DNA of 36,684 nucleotides from Oscillospiraceae bacterium. GTDB lineage: Bacteria; Bacillota; Clostridia; Oscillospirales; Oscillospiraceae. The notes below the pieces were generated by a model. That model saw only the letters and a program-made list of their open reading frames with translations. It ran no database searches and was not told where the DNA came from. The stretch is taken from positions 1-36,684 of the forward strand of contig CADBYZ010000008.1 in assembly GCA_902799075.1 (NCBI GenBank). Reading direction: 5' to 3'. The first letter of the stretch is position 1. Each line of letters opens with the position of its first letter. The position numbers and the translations under genes are program-made. This document shows positions 23,046 through 30,592 of this stretch, one piece after another.

Positions 23046-23594
23046 ATGGACCACACCCTGATCGAACATCTGTGTGCGGGGAACCGGCGCTATCTCGCCG
23101 GGGAGGCGGCGGGCGACGTATCCGCGGCCATACGGCTCGAGACCGCCGAAAACGGCCAGCACCCGAAGGCTATCGTCATCGCCTGCTCGGACTCGCGCGT
23201 GATCCCGGAGGCCATCTTCAACGCGGGCATCGGGGAGCTCTTTACCATACGCGTGGCGGGCAATGTGCTCGATCGGCACCAGCTCGGCAGCATCGAGTAT
23301 GCGGCTGCCCATCTGCACTGCCCGCTGATCCTGGTGTTGGGCCACACCGGATGCGGCGCGGTGGGGGCGGCCCTCTCCGGCGGGGGCGAGGGCTATATCC
23401 AGTACATCACGGACGAGATCCTGCTTGCCGTGGACGGGGAGCGGGACCCGGACCTCGCCTGCCGCCTGAACGTCCGGCACGCCGTGGAGACCATCCGCCG
23501 CGCCTTTTATGACCACCCGGAGATCCCCTCGGCAAATCTCGACATCCGCGGCGCGGTCTACGATATCAGGACCGGCGAAGTAAATTGGCTGTAA
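23046..23594 (+). CDS. Beta-class carbonic anhydrase
   Basis: A 182-residue enzyme interconverting carbon dioxide and bicarbonate. The zinc-binding set of beta-carbonic anhydrases is complete: C47-S-D49-S-R51 (with the Asp-Arg dyad) and H100-T-G-C103 followed by GAVGAA. The size is typical of the short cab-type/type II bacterial enzymes. It is cytoplasmic, with no signal peptide. GGGAG lies 10 bases before the ATG. The beta-CASP nuclease gene begins 13 bases after its stop, so the two probably form an operon; a functional connection is not obvious. Confidence 0.93.
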   Translation: MDHTLIEHLCAGNRRYLAGEAAGDVSAAIRLETAENGQHPKAIVIACSDSRVIPEAIFNAGIGELFTIRVAGNVLDRHQLGSIEYAAAHLHCPLILVLGHTGCGAVGAALSGGGEGYIQYITDEILLAVDGERDPDLACRLNVRHAVETIRRAFYDHPEIPSANLDIRGAVYDIRTGEVNWL

Positions 23595-23607
23595 GGAGGG
23601 ACACACA

Positions 23608-25218
23608 ATGAAAATGACCTTTCTCGGCGCTGCCCATGAGGTCACGGGCAGCTGCACCTATCTCGAGGTCGGCGACAAGCGCGGCGTCGTTGACTACGGC
23701 ATGGAGCAGGGGAAAAACCTGTTTGAAAACGAGCCTCTGCCGGTTTCTCCAGAGGAGCTGGATTTCGTCCTGCTGACCCACGCGCACATCGACCACGCGG
23801 GGCTGCTGCCGCTTCTCTGGAAGCAGGGCTTTCGCGGCTATGTCTACACCAGCGCCGCCACCGTGCAGCTTTGCGGCATCATGCTGCGCGACTCCGCCAA
23901 CATCCAGATGCAGGAGGCCGAGTGGAAGACCCGCAAGGCCCAGCGCGCGGGCGGCGAGGCGGTCACGCCCCTCTACGATCTCGACGACGTGGAGGGCATC
24001 ATGACCCATATGATCCCCTGCGCCTACAATACCGTCATCCAGGTCAACGACTGCGTCTCCATACGCCTGACCGACGTGGGCCATCTGCTGGGCTCCGCCG
24101 CCATCGAGATCTGGCTCCACGAAAACGGCGAGGAGCGCAAGCTCTGCTTCTCCGGCGACGTGGGAAACAGCGACCAGCCCATCCTGAAAGATCCCCAGTT
24201 CGTCAGGGACGCGCAGTACCTGGTCATCGAGTCCACCTACGGCGACAGGCTCCATGTCCATGAGCGCGTGGACTTCGTGCAGGCGCTCGCAGCGCGCATC
24301 CAGGAGACCTTCGATAAGGGCGGCAACGTGGTCATCCCGTGCTTTGCCGTGGGCAGGACCCAGGAGATGCTGTATTTCCTGCGCGAGATCAAGGAGCGCG
24401 GCCTCGTCACCGGGCACGGCAATTTCCCGGTCTATGTGGACAGTCCCCTGGCAGTCGAGGCGACCTCCATCTTCCTCCAGTGCGATACCCAATTCCTGGA
24501 CGACAGGATGCAGGAACTCATCCGCTCGGGCGTAAACCCCATCTTCTTCCCGGGGTTGGAGGTGGCGGTGTCCCAGGCCGAGTCCCAGGCCATCAACCTG
24601 AACCGCACCCCCAAGGTCATCCTCTCCACCAGCGGCATGTGCGACGCGGGCCGCATCCGCCACCACTTAAAGCACAACCTCTGGCGCCCGGAGTGCCGCA
24701 TCCTCTTTGTGGGCTACCAGGCCGAAGGCACGCTGGGCCGTTTGCTTGTGGACGGCATCCGGGAGGTCAAGCTTTTCAACGAGACCATCAGCGTCAATGC
24801 CGAGATCGACGTGCTGCCCGGCGTGAGCGGGCACGCGGACAAGATGGGCCTCATTGCCTGGCTCAAGGGCTTTGAGCAGAAGCCCGAGCTCATCTTTGTC
24901 AACCACGGCGATCCGGACGCCGCCGACAGCTTTGTAAACTGCCTCAATAATGAGCTGGGTTATCATGCCTTCGCCCCCTACAGCGGCACGCGCTTTGACC
25001 TGCTGCGCGGGGAATTTGACGTGATCGCGGAACCCAGACCTATCTCTGCCCGCAGAGAGAGCGCGCCCGCAGGCAAGGCGGCGCGTCTGTTCCAGGCGCT
25101 CGTTGCCGCGGCGGAGCGGCTGCTGCGTGTCTGCAAGGGCATGGAGGGGCGGCCCAACAAGGACCTCGTCCGCTTTGAAAAAGAAATCCAAAAGCTGTCG
25201 GATTCTATGGAAAAATGA
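23608..25218 (+). CDS. MBL-fold / beta-CASP RNA-processing nuclease
   Basis: A 536-residue protein of the prokaryotic beta-CASP family, relatives of CPSF-73. The metallo-beta-lactamase part has FLGAAHEVTGSC, the zinc motif H58-A-H60-I-D62-H63 and SGDVGN. The beta-CASP part has VIESTYGDR, VVIPCFAVGRTQE, STSGMCDAGRIRHHL, GYQAEGTLGR and a final SGHAD histidine. Such enzymes are endo- and/or 5'-exoribonucleases. Residues after about 460 (INHGDPDA region) carry the RNA-specificity segment, and the last 60 residues form a helical extension. A strong ribosome binding site (AAGGAGGG) precedes the ATG. Cytoplasmic. Confidence 0.9.
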   Translation: MKMTFLGAAHEVTGSCTYLEVGDKRGVVDYGMEQGKNLFENEPLPVSPEELDFVLLTHAHIDHAGLLPLLWKQGFRGYVYTSAATVQLCGIMLRDSANIQMQEAEWKTRKAQRAGGEAVTPLYDLDDVEGIMTHMIPCAYNTVIQVNDCVSIRLTDVGHLLGSAAIEIWLHENGEERKLCFSGDVGNSDQPILKDPQFVRDAQYLVIESTYGDRLHVHERVDFVQALAARIQETFDKGGNVVIPCFAVGRTQEMLYFLREIKERGLVTGHGNFPVYVDSPLAVEATSIFLQCDTQFLDDRMQELIRSGVNPIFFPGLEVAVSQAESQAINLNRTPKVILSTSGMCDAGRIRHHLKHNLWRPECRILFVGYQAEGTLGRLLVDGIREVKLFNETISVNAEIDVLPGVSGHADKMGLIAWLKGFEQKPELIFVNHGDPDAADSFVNCLNNELGYHAFAPYSGTRFDLLRGEFDVIAEPRPISARRESAPAGKAARLFQALVAAAERLLRVCKGMEGRPNKDLVRFEKEIQKLSDSMEK

Positions 25219-25238
25219 GGGATTGCGCGGTTTTTCCG

Positions 25239-25267
25239 TTGACATAATTCTTTTGCTGTGCTACGAT
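25239..25267 (+). promoter_or_regulatory. Promoter of the pseudokinase-lectin gene
   Basis: TTGACA (25239-25244), a 17-base spacer and TACGAT (25262-25267) with a TGC extended -10. GGAGG (25301-25305) is the ribosome binding site. Confidence 0.75.
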
Positions 25268-25313
25268 AACAGAAACAGAAAGCTTGTTCGCAATAGACTT
25301 GGAGGAATAAAGT

Positions 25314-26942
25314 ATGGCTGGCGCTTCCTTTGAACCGGAGAAAGCTTTGGGAAAAAAGCTAACGGAGATGGATAAGCAGGAGCTGTGCGCGTTCATCTCG
25401 GATCTGTGCAGCACTGTGGTGGCGGAAGTCGGTTCCCGGGGCCGCAGGGGCGGTATCTATCCCGACAATATCAGTATCGACGCTGACGGCCGCATCGCCG
25501 TCGGTCCCGCCGGAAAAAGCCCCTGGCAGGGGCAGGAGCTGGAATTCATCGCGCCCGAGCAGTACTGGGACGGACAGCTGTCCGCCGCGACCGACGTGTA
25601 CGCCGTGGGCCTTCTCATGTACTACGCCGTCAATGGAGGCAAGCTCCCCTTCGACGGGGAGCGGGACGCACAGCTCAAGCGCATGGGCGGCGGCAACCCC
25701 GCAGCGCCCCGCAGCGCGGGACGGCGACTCGGCGCGATCATCGAAAAGTCCATCCGTTTCAAACCCGCCGAGCGCTACCAGACTCTCGAGGAGCTGCGCG
25801 TCGTGGTGGACAGCTGCCTGAAAAACCTCTACACCGGCGGCGTGCCGAGCGCCGAGGCTATCTTCAAAAAGACCGACAGTGACCTCAACGATGTCGAACG
25901 CATGATGGTGGGCATCATCGAGAAGAACGAGGACGCGGCCATCGAGAAGGCCGAGGTCCTGCCCTCCGGCGAGCCGGAGGACGGCGTGAAGGTCTACAAG
26001 CCCGTGCCAAAGCCTGCGCCCAAAGCCGCGTCCAAGTCCCAGCAGAAGGACGTGATCTCGGACGGGCAGGCGGATATGCTGAACAAAAAAATGAAGACCA
26101 CCGCATCCCCCGCCGCTCCGAAGCTGGAGGAGGACGGGGTGCTGCGCCCGGTGACGGTGTCGCAGAGCGCGGCCCACGCAACGCCTGCAGTGCAGTACAA
26201 GCTCAAGACAGACAGAGAAAGGAAGATTGCAGAAGAGGTGAAAAAGCGCAGAAGAAGACCGCTTGCGGTGATCCTCGTGCTGTGCGCGGTGCTGGTGATG
26301 GTGGCGATCATCATGAACGCCATGCTCCGGGATTTTGAAAAGGCCAGGACCGTGCCCGATCCCATGCTCCAGACCACCCCGACCGAGACGAGCGCGGACC
26401 CCTATGCCGCCGTGCCGCCCACTCTCACGCCGGAGCAGATCCATTTTGAGGACTTCAACACCTCCGTCCCCGGGCCCAGCGTCACCATGGACATCGGCAT
26501 TCTTCCCGAGATCGAGGAGATCCCGCCCGAGCACAGCTATCAGGTCATCAAGGACAATGTGAGCTGGACCAAAGCGGCCGCGGCCTGCACGAGACTCGGC
26601 GGGCACCTCGCCGTCATCAACGACGAGGCGGAGTTCAACGAGATCACGAGACTGTGCGACGAGCAGGGCCTGACCTACGTCTGGATCGGCGCGCACCGCG
26701 TCGGCGGCGTCGAGAAGTGGGAAAACGGCTCCGACCTCACCGACGGCTATGTCCTCTGGTCCAGAGGCGAGCCGACCTACATCGACCGCAACGACCAGGT
26801 GGCCGAGGACTATATCATGCTCTGGAAGAACAACGGCACCTGGGCCTACAACGACAACCGCGACGACCCCTATGCCGACTACCCCTACATGTTCGAGGGC
26901 ATCATCGGCTACGTCTGCGAGTTCAACGACGATGTGAAGTAA
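25314..26942 (+). CDS. Receptor-like protein: kinase C-lobe (pseudokinase), transmembrane helix, C-type lectin domain
   Basis: A 542-residue fusion. Residues about 20-172 match only the C-lobe of Ser/Thr kinases: IYPDNISID stands where kinases have HRDxKPENI, VGPAG where DFG is expected, then FIAPEQYWDG, TDVYAVGLLMYY and KPAERYQTLEEL. The N-lobe with its ATP lysine is absent and the catalytic Asp is lost, so it should be a pseudokinase. A charged, flexible region (173-312) precedes a transmembrane helix (about 316-337). Outside lies a C-type lectin-like domain (about 405-537) with CTRLGGHLAVI, YVWIGAHR, WSRGEPT, EDYIMLW, and Cys425/Cys535 placed for the conserved disulfide. The gene stands alone with its own promoter. 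Ligand and partner are unknown. Confidence 0.8.
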   Translation: MAGASFEPEKALGKKLTEMDKQELCAFISDLCSTVVAEVGSRGRRGGIYPDNISIDADGRIAVGPAGKSPWQGQELEFIAPEQYWDGQLSAATDVYAVGLLMYYAVNGGKLPFDGERDAQLKRMGGGNPAAPRSAGRRLGAIIEKSIRFKPAERYQTLEELRVVVDSCLKNLYTGGVPSAEAIFKKTDSDLNDVERMMVGIIEKNEDAAIEKAEVLPSGEPEDGVKVYKPVPKPAPKAASKSQQKDVISDGQADMLNKKMKTTASPAAPKLEEDGVLRPVTVSQSAAHATPAVQYKLKTDRERKIAEEVKKRRRRPLAVILVLCAVLVMVAIIMNAMLRDFEKARTVPDPMLQTTPTETSADPYAAVPPTLTPEQIHFEDFNTSVPGPSVTMDIGILPEIEEIPPEHSYQVIKDNVSWTKAAAACTRLGGHLAVINDEAEFNEITRLCDEQGLTYVWIGAHRVGGVEKWENGSDLTDGYVLWSRGEPTYIDRNDQVAEDYIMLWKNNGTWAYNDNRDDPYADYPYMFEGIIGYVCEFNDDVK

Positions 26943-26954
26943 TGGATAATCAAA

Positions 26955-26987
26955 AAGCAGGGTTGAGAACGTTTCTCAGCCCTGCTT
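26955..26987 (+). terminator. Hairpin terminator after the pseudokinase-lectin gene
   Basis: AAGCAGGG-T-TGAGAA (26955-26969) pairs with TTCTCA-G-CCCTGCTT (26973-26987) around a 3-base loop, 12 bases after the stop codon. The following T-tract is short. Confidence 0.7.
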
Positions 26988-27016
26988 GCCATTCTGAGCG
27001 CAGCGAAGAATCTTTT
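26988..27016. repeat. Single copy of the CATTCTGAGCG-type repeat
   Basis: CATTCTGAGCGCAGCGAAG (26990-27008) followed by AATCTTTT matches the reverse complement of the right arm of the foldback repeat at 19036-19115. Confidence 0.65.
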
Positions 27017-27109
27017 GCCGCGGCCTGCACCAAGGGAAAGAGCTTTCGCCTGCGCGAAGCCATGGCGGACTTTATGGGTCACAGTGTCGTGCGGATTATT
27101 GCGGTTCGA

Positions 27110-27733
27110 TTACCGGATAAAATGCGTCATGGGGCCGGACTCGGTGTCGGGCAGCGGAACGCCGGCCTGTTTTCCAGCCTCGAAGCATTTGAGCATCCAG
27201 GCCATGTTGCGCGCCAGATTGCGCATCGTGCGCAGGCCCTCCTCGTCAAACCGCACCTCGCCGGGGGTGCGGCCGTGGGCGATGTTCCAGTAGTTGGAGC
27301 CGGGAACGGGCATGTGGGAGATACCGAAATATTTGTTGAGCACGTCGAAGCTTGCGGTCGTGCCGCCGCGCCGCGCGACGGCCACCGCCGCGCCCGGCTT
27401 GTGGGCGAAGAGCTCGGACGAGCTGTAGAACACCCGGTCGAGGAAGGAGAGGATGCGGCCGCTGGGGTGGGCGTAGTAGACGGGGGTGCCGAAGATGAAG
27501 CCGTCGGCCTCCCTGGCCTTGGCGATAAAGGCGTTCACGCCGTCGTCCGCGCCGAAGACGCAGCCGGAGTCGGTACACTGTCCGCAGCCGATGCAGTCGC
27601 GGATGGGTGCGCCGCCGATGTGGAAGATCTCATAGTCGATGCCTTCCGCGCTGAGCTGCTTTCCGATCTCCTCCAGCGCAAGTGCTGTGTTCCCCCTGGC
27701 CTTGGGGCTGCCGTTTAACATCAGGACTTTCAT
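27110..27733 (-). CDS. Flavodoxin-family / NADPH-dependent FMN reductase-like protein
   Basis: A 207-residue protein of the flavodoxin-like NADPH-dependent FMN reductase family. The FMN phosphate loop is LNGSPKARGNT near the N-terminus. A C-I-G-C-G-Q-C cluster (about residues 55-61) with a fourth Cys nearby is characteristic of the iron-sulfur-flavoprotein-like branch of the family. DGFIFGTPVYYAHPSG is the second FMN-contacting segment. It probably transfers electrons from NAD(P)H to a quinone, flavin or FeS partner. The start at ATG 27733 has AGGAGG at 9 bases; the longer frame reading lacks support. It has its own promoter just upstream. Confidence 0.88.
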   Translation of the reverse strand: MKVLMLNGSPKARGNTALALEEIGKQLSAEGIDYEIFHIGGAPIRDCIGCGQCTDSGCVFGADDGVNAFIAKAREADGFIFGTPVYYAHPSGRILSFLDRVFYSSSELFAHKPGAAVAVARRGGTTASFDVLNKYFGISHMPVPGSNYWNIAHGRTPGEVRFDEEGLRTMRNLARNMAWMLKCFEAGKQAGVPLPDTESGPMTHFIR

Positions 27734-27769
27734 GTTTCTGTTCCTCCTGTTTTTTATCAATGCGTTTTC

Positions 27770-27798
27770 AGTATATCAGCATCAGGCGCTTTTCACAA
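27770..27798 (-). promoter_or_regulatory. Promoter of the flavodoxin-like gene
   Basis: On the minus strand, TTGTGA (27798-27793), a 17-base spacer and TATACT (27775-27770), 37 bases from the ATG. Confidence 0.65.
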
Positions 27799-27824
27799 GC
27801 CGGGGCGGAAAGAAATGTCAGATA

Positions 27825-27853
27825 TTGACGAATGCACGGTTTTCCTGTAATAT
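27825..27853 (+). promoter_or_regulatory. Promoter of the small-ORF (toxin-like) mRNA
   Basis: TTGACG (27825-27830), a 17-base spacer and TAATAT (27848-27853). The start site would be near 27860, giving a transcript of about 205 bases to the terminator at 28032-28060. Confidence 0.6.
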
Positions 27854-27940
27854 AGGACTCGCCCGTAAGGGATGGTGAAGAGTAAACAACAAACACGCAG
27901 GCGGTTGGTTCCATCTCTCCGAAGAGGGGAGGTGATGTGT

Positions 27941-28054
27941 ATGCGTCTGACCTTCCACATAAGGAAGTGGACTGTGACGATCATCGTCAGGGAAACTTCC
28001 AAGAAGGCAAAGGCTAAACACGCAAAAAAAGCAACCGCCACTCCCGACAAGTGA
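27941..28054 (+). CDS. 37-residue toxin-like peptide, type I TA candidate
   Basis: A short frame beginning MRLTFHIRKWTVTIIVRE and ending in a Lys/Ala-rich basic tail. GGGGAGG lies 8 bases before the ATG at 27941; earlier in-frame ATGs at 27872 and 27935 have no properly spaced ribosome binding site. The N-terminal half alternates hydrophobic and polar residues, and the tail is strongly positive. The last four codons and the stop lie inside the stem-loop of the terminator. An antisense RNA gene converges on its 3' end. Small basic/hydrophobic peptide, a leader of about 80 bases and a convergent antisense RNA are the hallmarks of type I toxin-antitoxin loci such as TxpA/RatA. I do not recognise the peptide family. 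Confidence 0.6.
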   Translation: MRLTFHIRKWTVTIIVRETSKKAKAKHAKKATATPDK

Positions 28055-28127
28055 CGGTTGTTTGTGGCATTAGCCACTACTATAAAACCTAACTCGAGGA
28101 GCTAACCGTGTGCGTGGTTTGCTCTTC
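28024..28127 (-). ncRNA. Predicted antisense RNA, about 104 nt, type I antitoxin candidate
   Basis: A consensus minus-strand promoter (28162-28134) predicts a start near 28127. The RNA ends at a strong terminator: stem 28060-28050 / 28042-28032 followed by C and U7 (28030-28024). Between lie a GTGGC/GCCAC hairpin (28077-28063) and a single-stranded 5' part containing GCTCCTCG. No ribosome binding site or sensible frame is present, so it is non-coding. Its 3' roughly 40 bases are fully complementary to the end of the small ORF and the 3' end of its mRNA. Confidence 0.65.
28032..28060. terminator. Shared terminator of the convergent small-ORF / antisense RNA pair
   Basis: CAACCG-C-CACT (28032-28042) pairs with AGTG-A-CGGTTG (28050-28060) with one mismatch and a 7-base loop. 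The minus-strand RNA gets a U7 tract; the plus-strand transcript gets only TTTGT, so the two directions differ in strength. Confidence 0.85.
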
Positions 28128-28133
28128 ATCATC

Positions 28134-28162
28134 ATTATAGATCAGCCGAATAGTTTTGTCAA
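28134..28162 (-). promoter_or_regulatory. Perfect-consensus promoter of the antisense RNA
   Basis: On the minus strand, TTGACA (28162-28157), a 17-base spacer and TATAAT (28139-28134). It is the only exact consensus promoter I found in the window. Confidence 0.88.
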
Positions 28163-28215
28163 TCTCAAATCAGCGGCAAAGCAATGCTGAACACCTATAT
28201 GAACAGGAGCCCGTC

Positions 28216-29025
28216 ATGCCAAATATCATCGACATCACCGATTTCAGCGATCCGGCGCTGGACATATACGCCCGCCTGACCGAAAACCAATTGCTCAACC
28301 GCGCAGACCCCTTGAACGCCGTCTTCATCGCCGAAAGCCCCCTCGTCATCGAGCGGGCGCTGGACGCGGGCTGCGTGCCGGTGTCGGTGCTGACGGAGAA
28401 AAAGCTTATCGAGGGGCGGGGCAGGGAGCTGCTGGAGCGCTGCGGGGACGTGCCGGTCTACGCCGCCGAGCTGCCGGTGCTCATTCAGCTTACCGGCTTT
28501 CACCTCACGCGCGGCATGCTCTGCGCCATGCGGCGGCCCGCGCTTCCGACGGCGGAGGAGCTGTGCCGCAAATCGCGGCGTGTGGCGGTGCTGGAAAACG
28601 TGATGAACCCCACGAATCTCGGCGCGATCTTCCGCTCCGCCGCGGCCCTCGGGGTGGACGCCGTGCTGCTGACAAGCGCCGGCAGCGATCCCCTCTACCG
28701 CCGCGCCGTGCGCGTGAGCATGGGCACCGTCTTCCAGGTGCCCTGGAGCTATCTGCCGGAGGGGGACTGGCAGGCGCTTTTGCATGAACAGGGCTTTCAG
28801 ACCGCGGCCATGGCATTGCGGGACGATTCGCTCTCTGTCTCCGACCCAAGGCTTCCGAAGATCGAAAAGCTCGCCGTCGTGCTCGGCACCGAGGGGGACG
28901 GCCTGGCCCCGGAGACCATCGCCGGGTGCGACTACACCGTGCGCATCCCCATGAGCCACGGCGTGGACTCGCTGAACGTCGCCGCCGCCAGCGCGGTCGC
29001 GTTCTATGCGCTGTGCATGCGTTAA
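28216..29025 (+). CDS. SpoU/TrmH-family RNA 2'-O-methyltransferase
   Basis: A 269-residue SPOUT methyltransferase. The three SpoU motifs are present: NPTNLGAIFRSAAALGVDAVLL (motif 1), LGTEGDGL (motif 2) and IPMSHGVDSLNVAAASAVAFY (motif 3), which form the trefoil-knot SAM site. An N-terminal domain of about 110 residues (AESPLVIERAL region) resembles the substrate-binding domain of RlmB/TsnR-type enzymes, so rRNA is the likely target, though tRNA is possible. The ATG at 28216 follows AGGAG at 7 bases. The frame extends up to 28156 but that part overlaps the antisense RNA promoter. I see no obvious promoter of its own. Confidence 0.9.
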   Translation: MPNIIDITDFSDPALDIYARLTENQLLNRADPLNAVFIAESPLVIERALDAGCVPVSVLTEKKLIEGRGRELLERCGDVPVYAAELPVLIQLTGFHLTRGMLCAMRRPALPTAEELCRKSRRVAVLENVMNPTNLGAIFRSAAALGVDAVLLTSAGSDPLYRRAVRVSMGTVFQVPWSYLPEGDWQALLHEQGFQTAAMALRDDSLSVSDPRLPKIEKLAVVLGTEGDGLAPETIAGCDYTVRIPMSHGVDSLNVAAASAVAFYALCMR

Positions 29026-29137
29026 GGCGATACCGCAGGCGCATTAAGATGTCGGCGCCTTCAAGTTCGATATGAATTTCCTTCCCTTTGAGAAGGAGGC
29101 ATTTTTATGCGTGCCGGGCACAGCTTCCCACAGGCTA

Positions 29138-29166
29138 TTGACAATCCCATCTCTGCGGAGTATGAT
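29138..29166 (+). promoter_or_regulatory. Promoter of the AbrB-glycosyltransferase operon
   Basis: TTGACA (29138-29143), a 17-base spacer and TATGAT (29161-29166), 34 bases upstream of the AbrB-like ATG. Confidence 0.8.
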
Positions 29167-29200
29167 TTGTATAACAAAACACACTGAGGAGGCGAGACAC

Positions 29201-29419
29201 ATGAAGGCACCGCAGGGACGATACGCCTGGACGGCGACGGTGGGGGAGAAGGGGCAGATCGTGATTCCCAAGCAGGCGCGGGAGATTTTTCATATCAAGC
29301 CGGGAGATACCTTGCTGCTTCTCGGGGACGAGCAGCGCGGCATCGCCATCCCGCCCAAGGGCGCGTTTGCCGAGCTCTTCGGCGCGGCTTTTGAGGAAAA
29401 GGAGGGCGAGGGAATATGA
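29201..29419 (+). CDS. AbrB/MazE/SpoVT-type DNA-binding protein
   Basis: A 72-residue protein with one swapped-hairpin AbrB domain: TATVGEKGQIVIPKQAREIFHIKPGDTLLLLGD, the classic signature. It should bind DNA as a dimer. The C-terminal 20 residues (AFAELFGAAFEEKEG) form an acidic tail. The ATG at 29201 follows GAGGAGG; the open frame upstream crosses the promoter and is not used. Its stop overlaps the ATG of the glycosyltransferase (ATGA, 29416-29419), so the two are coupled. It probably autoregulates the operon. Confidence 0.9.
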   Translation: MKAPQGRYAWTATVGEKGQIVIPKQAREIFHIKPGDTLLLLGDEQRGIAIPPKGAFAELFGAAFEEKEGEGI

Positions 29420-30576
29420 AAATCGCGTGGTTCTGTATCCCGGCCCACGGGCACACAAACCCCACGCTGGGCCTGGTGAAGGAGCTGACAGGAGCCGGGC
29501 ATCAGGTTTATTATTTCTCCTTCGAGATGTTCCGGGAGAAGATCGAGCAGACCGGCGCGGTGTTCATCCCCTGCGACGGCTATGACTTTGAGATGGAGGA
29601 CAAGGAAAACGCCGACCGGGTGGGGAAGGACAAGGTCTTCGCCACCGAGCTGCTGGTGTCCTCGACGCTTGCGCTCGACGAGATGACGACCGAGAAGATC
29701 GGCGAGATCAAACCGGACCTCATCGTGTCGGACTCGGTGGCCTTTTGGGGCAAGCTGGTTGCCATGAAGCACGGCATCCCTTACGTGTCCTCCACTACGA
29801 CCTTCGCCTTCAACCGCTATTCCGCGCAGTACATGCGGGAAAGCCCGTGGGACATCGCGCGCATGCTTTTCTCCATGCCGCGCATCAACAAGCAGATCAG
29901 GCGCCTGCGGGAAAAGGGCTACCCGGTAAAAAGTCTGCTGGAGATCGTGCAGAACGACAACGACACCGATACCATCGTGTATACCTCGAAATATTTTCAG
30001 CCGCGCTCCGAGACCTTCTCCGAGCGTTATCGCTTCATCGGCCCTTCGATCCGCCCGATCACGGCGCCGGTGGAAAAGACGGCGGAGAAGACCGTGTACA
30101 TCTCCATGGGCACGGTGAACCAGAACCGGGAGTTTTACCGCAACTGCATCCGCGCCCTGGGGCAGACGAACTGGCAGGTCATCATCTCCATGGGGACGAA
30201 TAACGAGCATTTTGACGCGCTGCCGGAGAATATCCGGGTCTATGAATCGGTGGACCAGATGGCGGTACTCTCCATTACGGACGCTTTCATCACCCACTGC
30301 GGCATGAACTCCGCGTCGGAGGGACTCTATTTCCGCGTGCCGCTGGTGCTCTTCCCCCAGACGCCGGAGCAGGGCGCGGTAGCCAGGCGCACGCAGGAGC
30401 TGGGCGCGGGCGTGATGCTCAAGTCGATATCCGAGGCGGATGTGATGCAGGCGCTACGAGCGGCCCTGTTTGAGCCGCGGTATAGAGAGAGCGCCGTCAG
30501 GATCTCCGACAGCTTCCGCGCCTGCGGCGGCGTGCAGGAGGCGAGAGCGTTTCTGGAGAGAATTTCCAGAGAATAA
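29416..30576 (+). CDS. UDP-glycosyltransferase-like protein, GT1 / macrolide glycosyltransferase type
   Basis: A 386-residue GT-B-fold glycosyltransferase. The N-terminus IAWFCIPAHGHTNPTLGLVKEL is typical of GT1/MGT enzymes. The C-terminal nucleotide-sugar domain has VYISMGTV, the HCGMNSASEGLYFRVPLVLFPQTPEQ motif (HxGxxS/TxxE and the P-x-x-x-x-Q end) and RRTQELGAGV. Substrates in this family range from lipids and natural products to antibiotics, and none can be assigned here. It is translationally coupled to the AbrB-like regulator. The gene ends 16 bases before a 151-bp foldback element that may help stop transcription. Confidence 0.88.
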   Translation: MKIAWFCIPAHGHTNPTLGLVKELTGAGHQVYYFSFEMFREKIEQTGAVFIPCDGYDFEMEDKENADRVGKDKVFATELLVSSTLALDEMTTEKIGEIKPDLIVSDSVAFWGKLVAMKHGIPYVSSTTTFAFNRYSAQYMRESPWDIARMLFSMPRINKQIRRLREKGYPVKSLLEIVQNDNDTDTIVYTSKYFQPRSETFSERYRFIGPSIRPITAPVEKTAEKTVYISMGTVNQNREFYRNCIRALGQTNWQVIISMGTNNEHFDALPENIRVYESVDQMAVLSITDAFITHCGMNSASEGLYFRVPLVLFPQTPEQGAVARRTQELGAGVMLKSISEADVMQALRAALFEPRYRESAVRISDSFRACGGVQEARAFLERISRE

Positions 30577-30592
30577 AAGAAAACAAGAGAAG

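Noticed and set aside
27872-27940. Longer 60-codon version of the toxin-like ORF
   Set aside because: The ATG at 27872 has AAGGG touching the start codon, which is too close; 27941 has a properly spaced GGGGAGG.
29072-29200. Longer N-terminus for the AbrB-like protein
   Set aside because: The extension crosses the near-consensus promoter and the internal ATG at 29201 has a strong GAGGAGG site.
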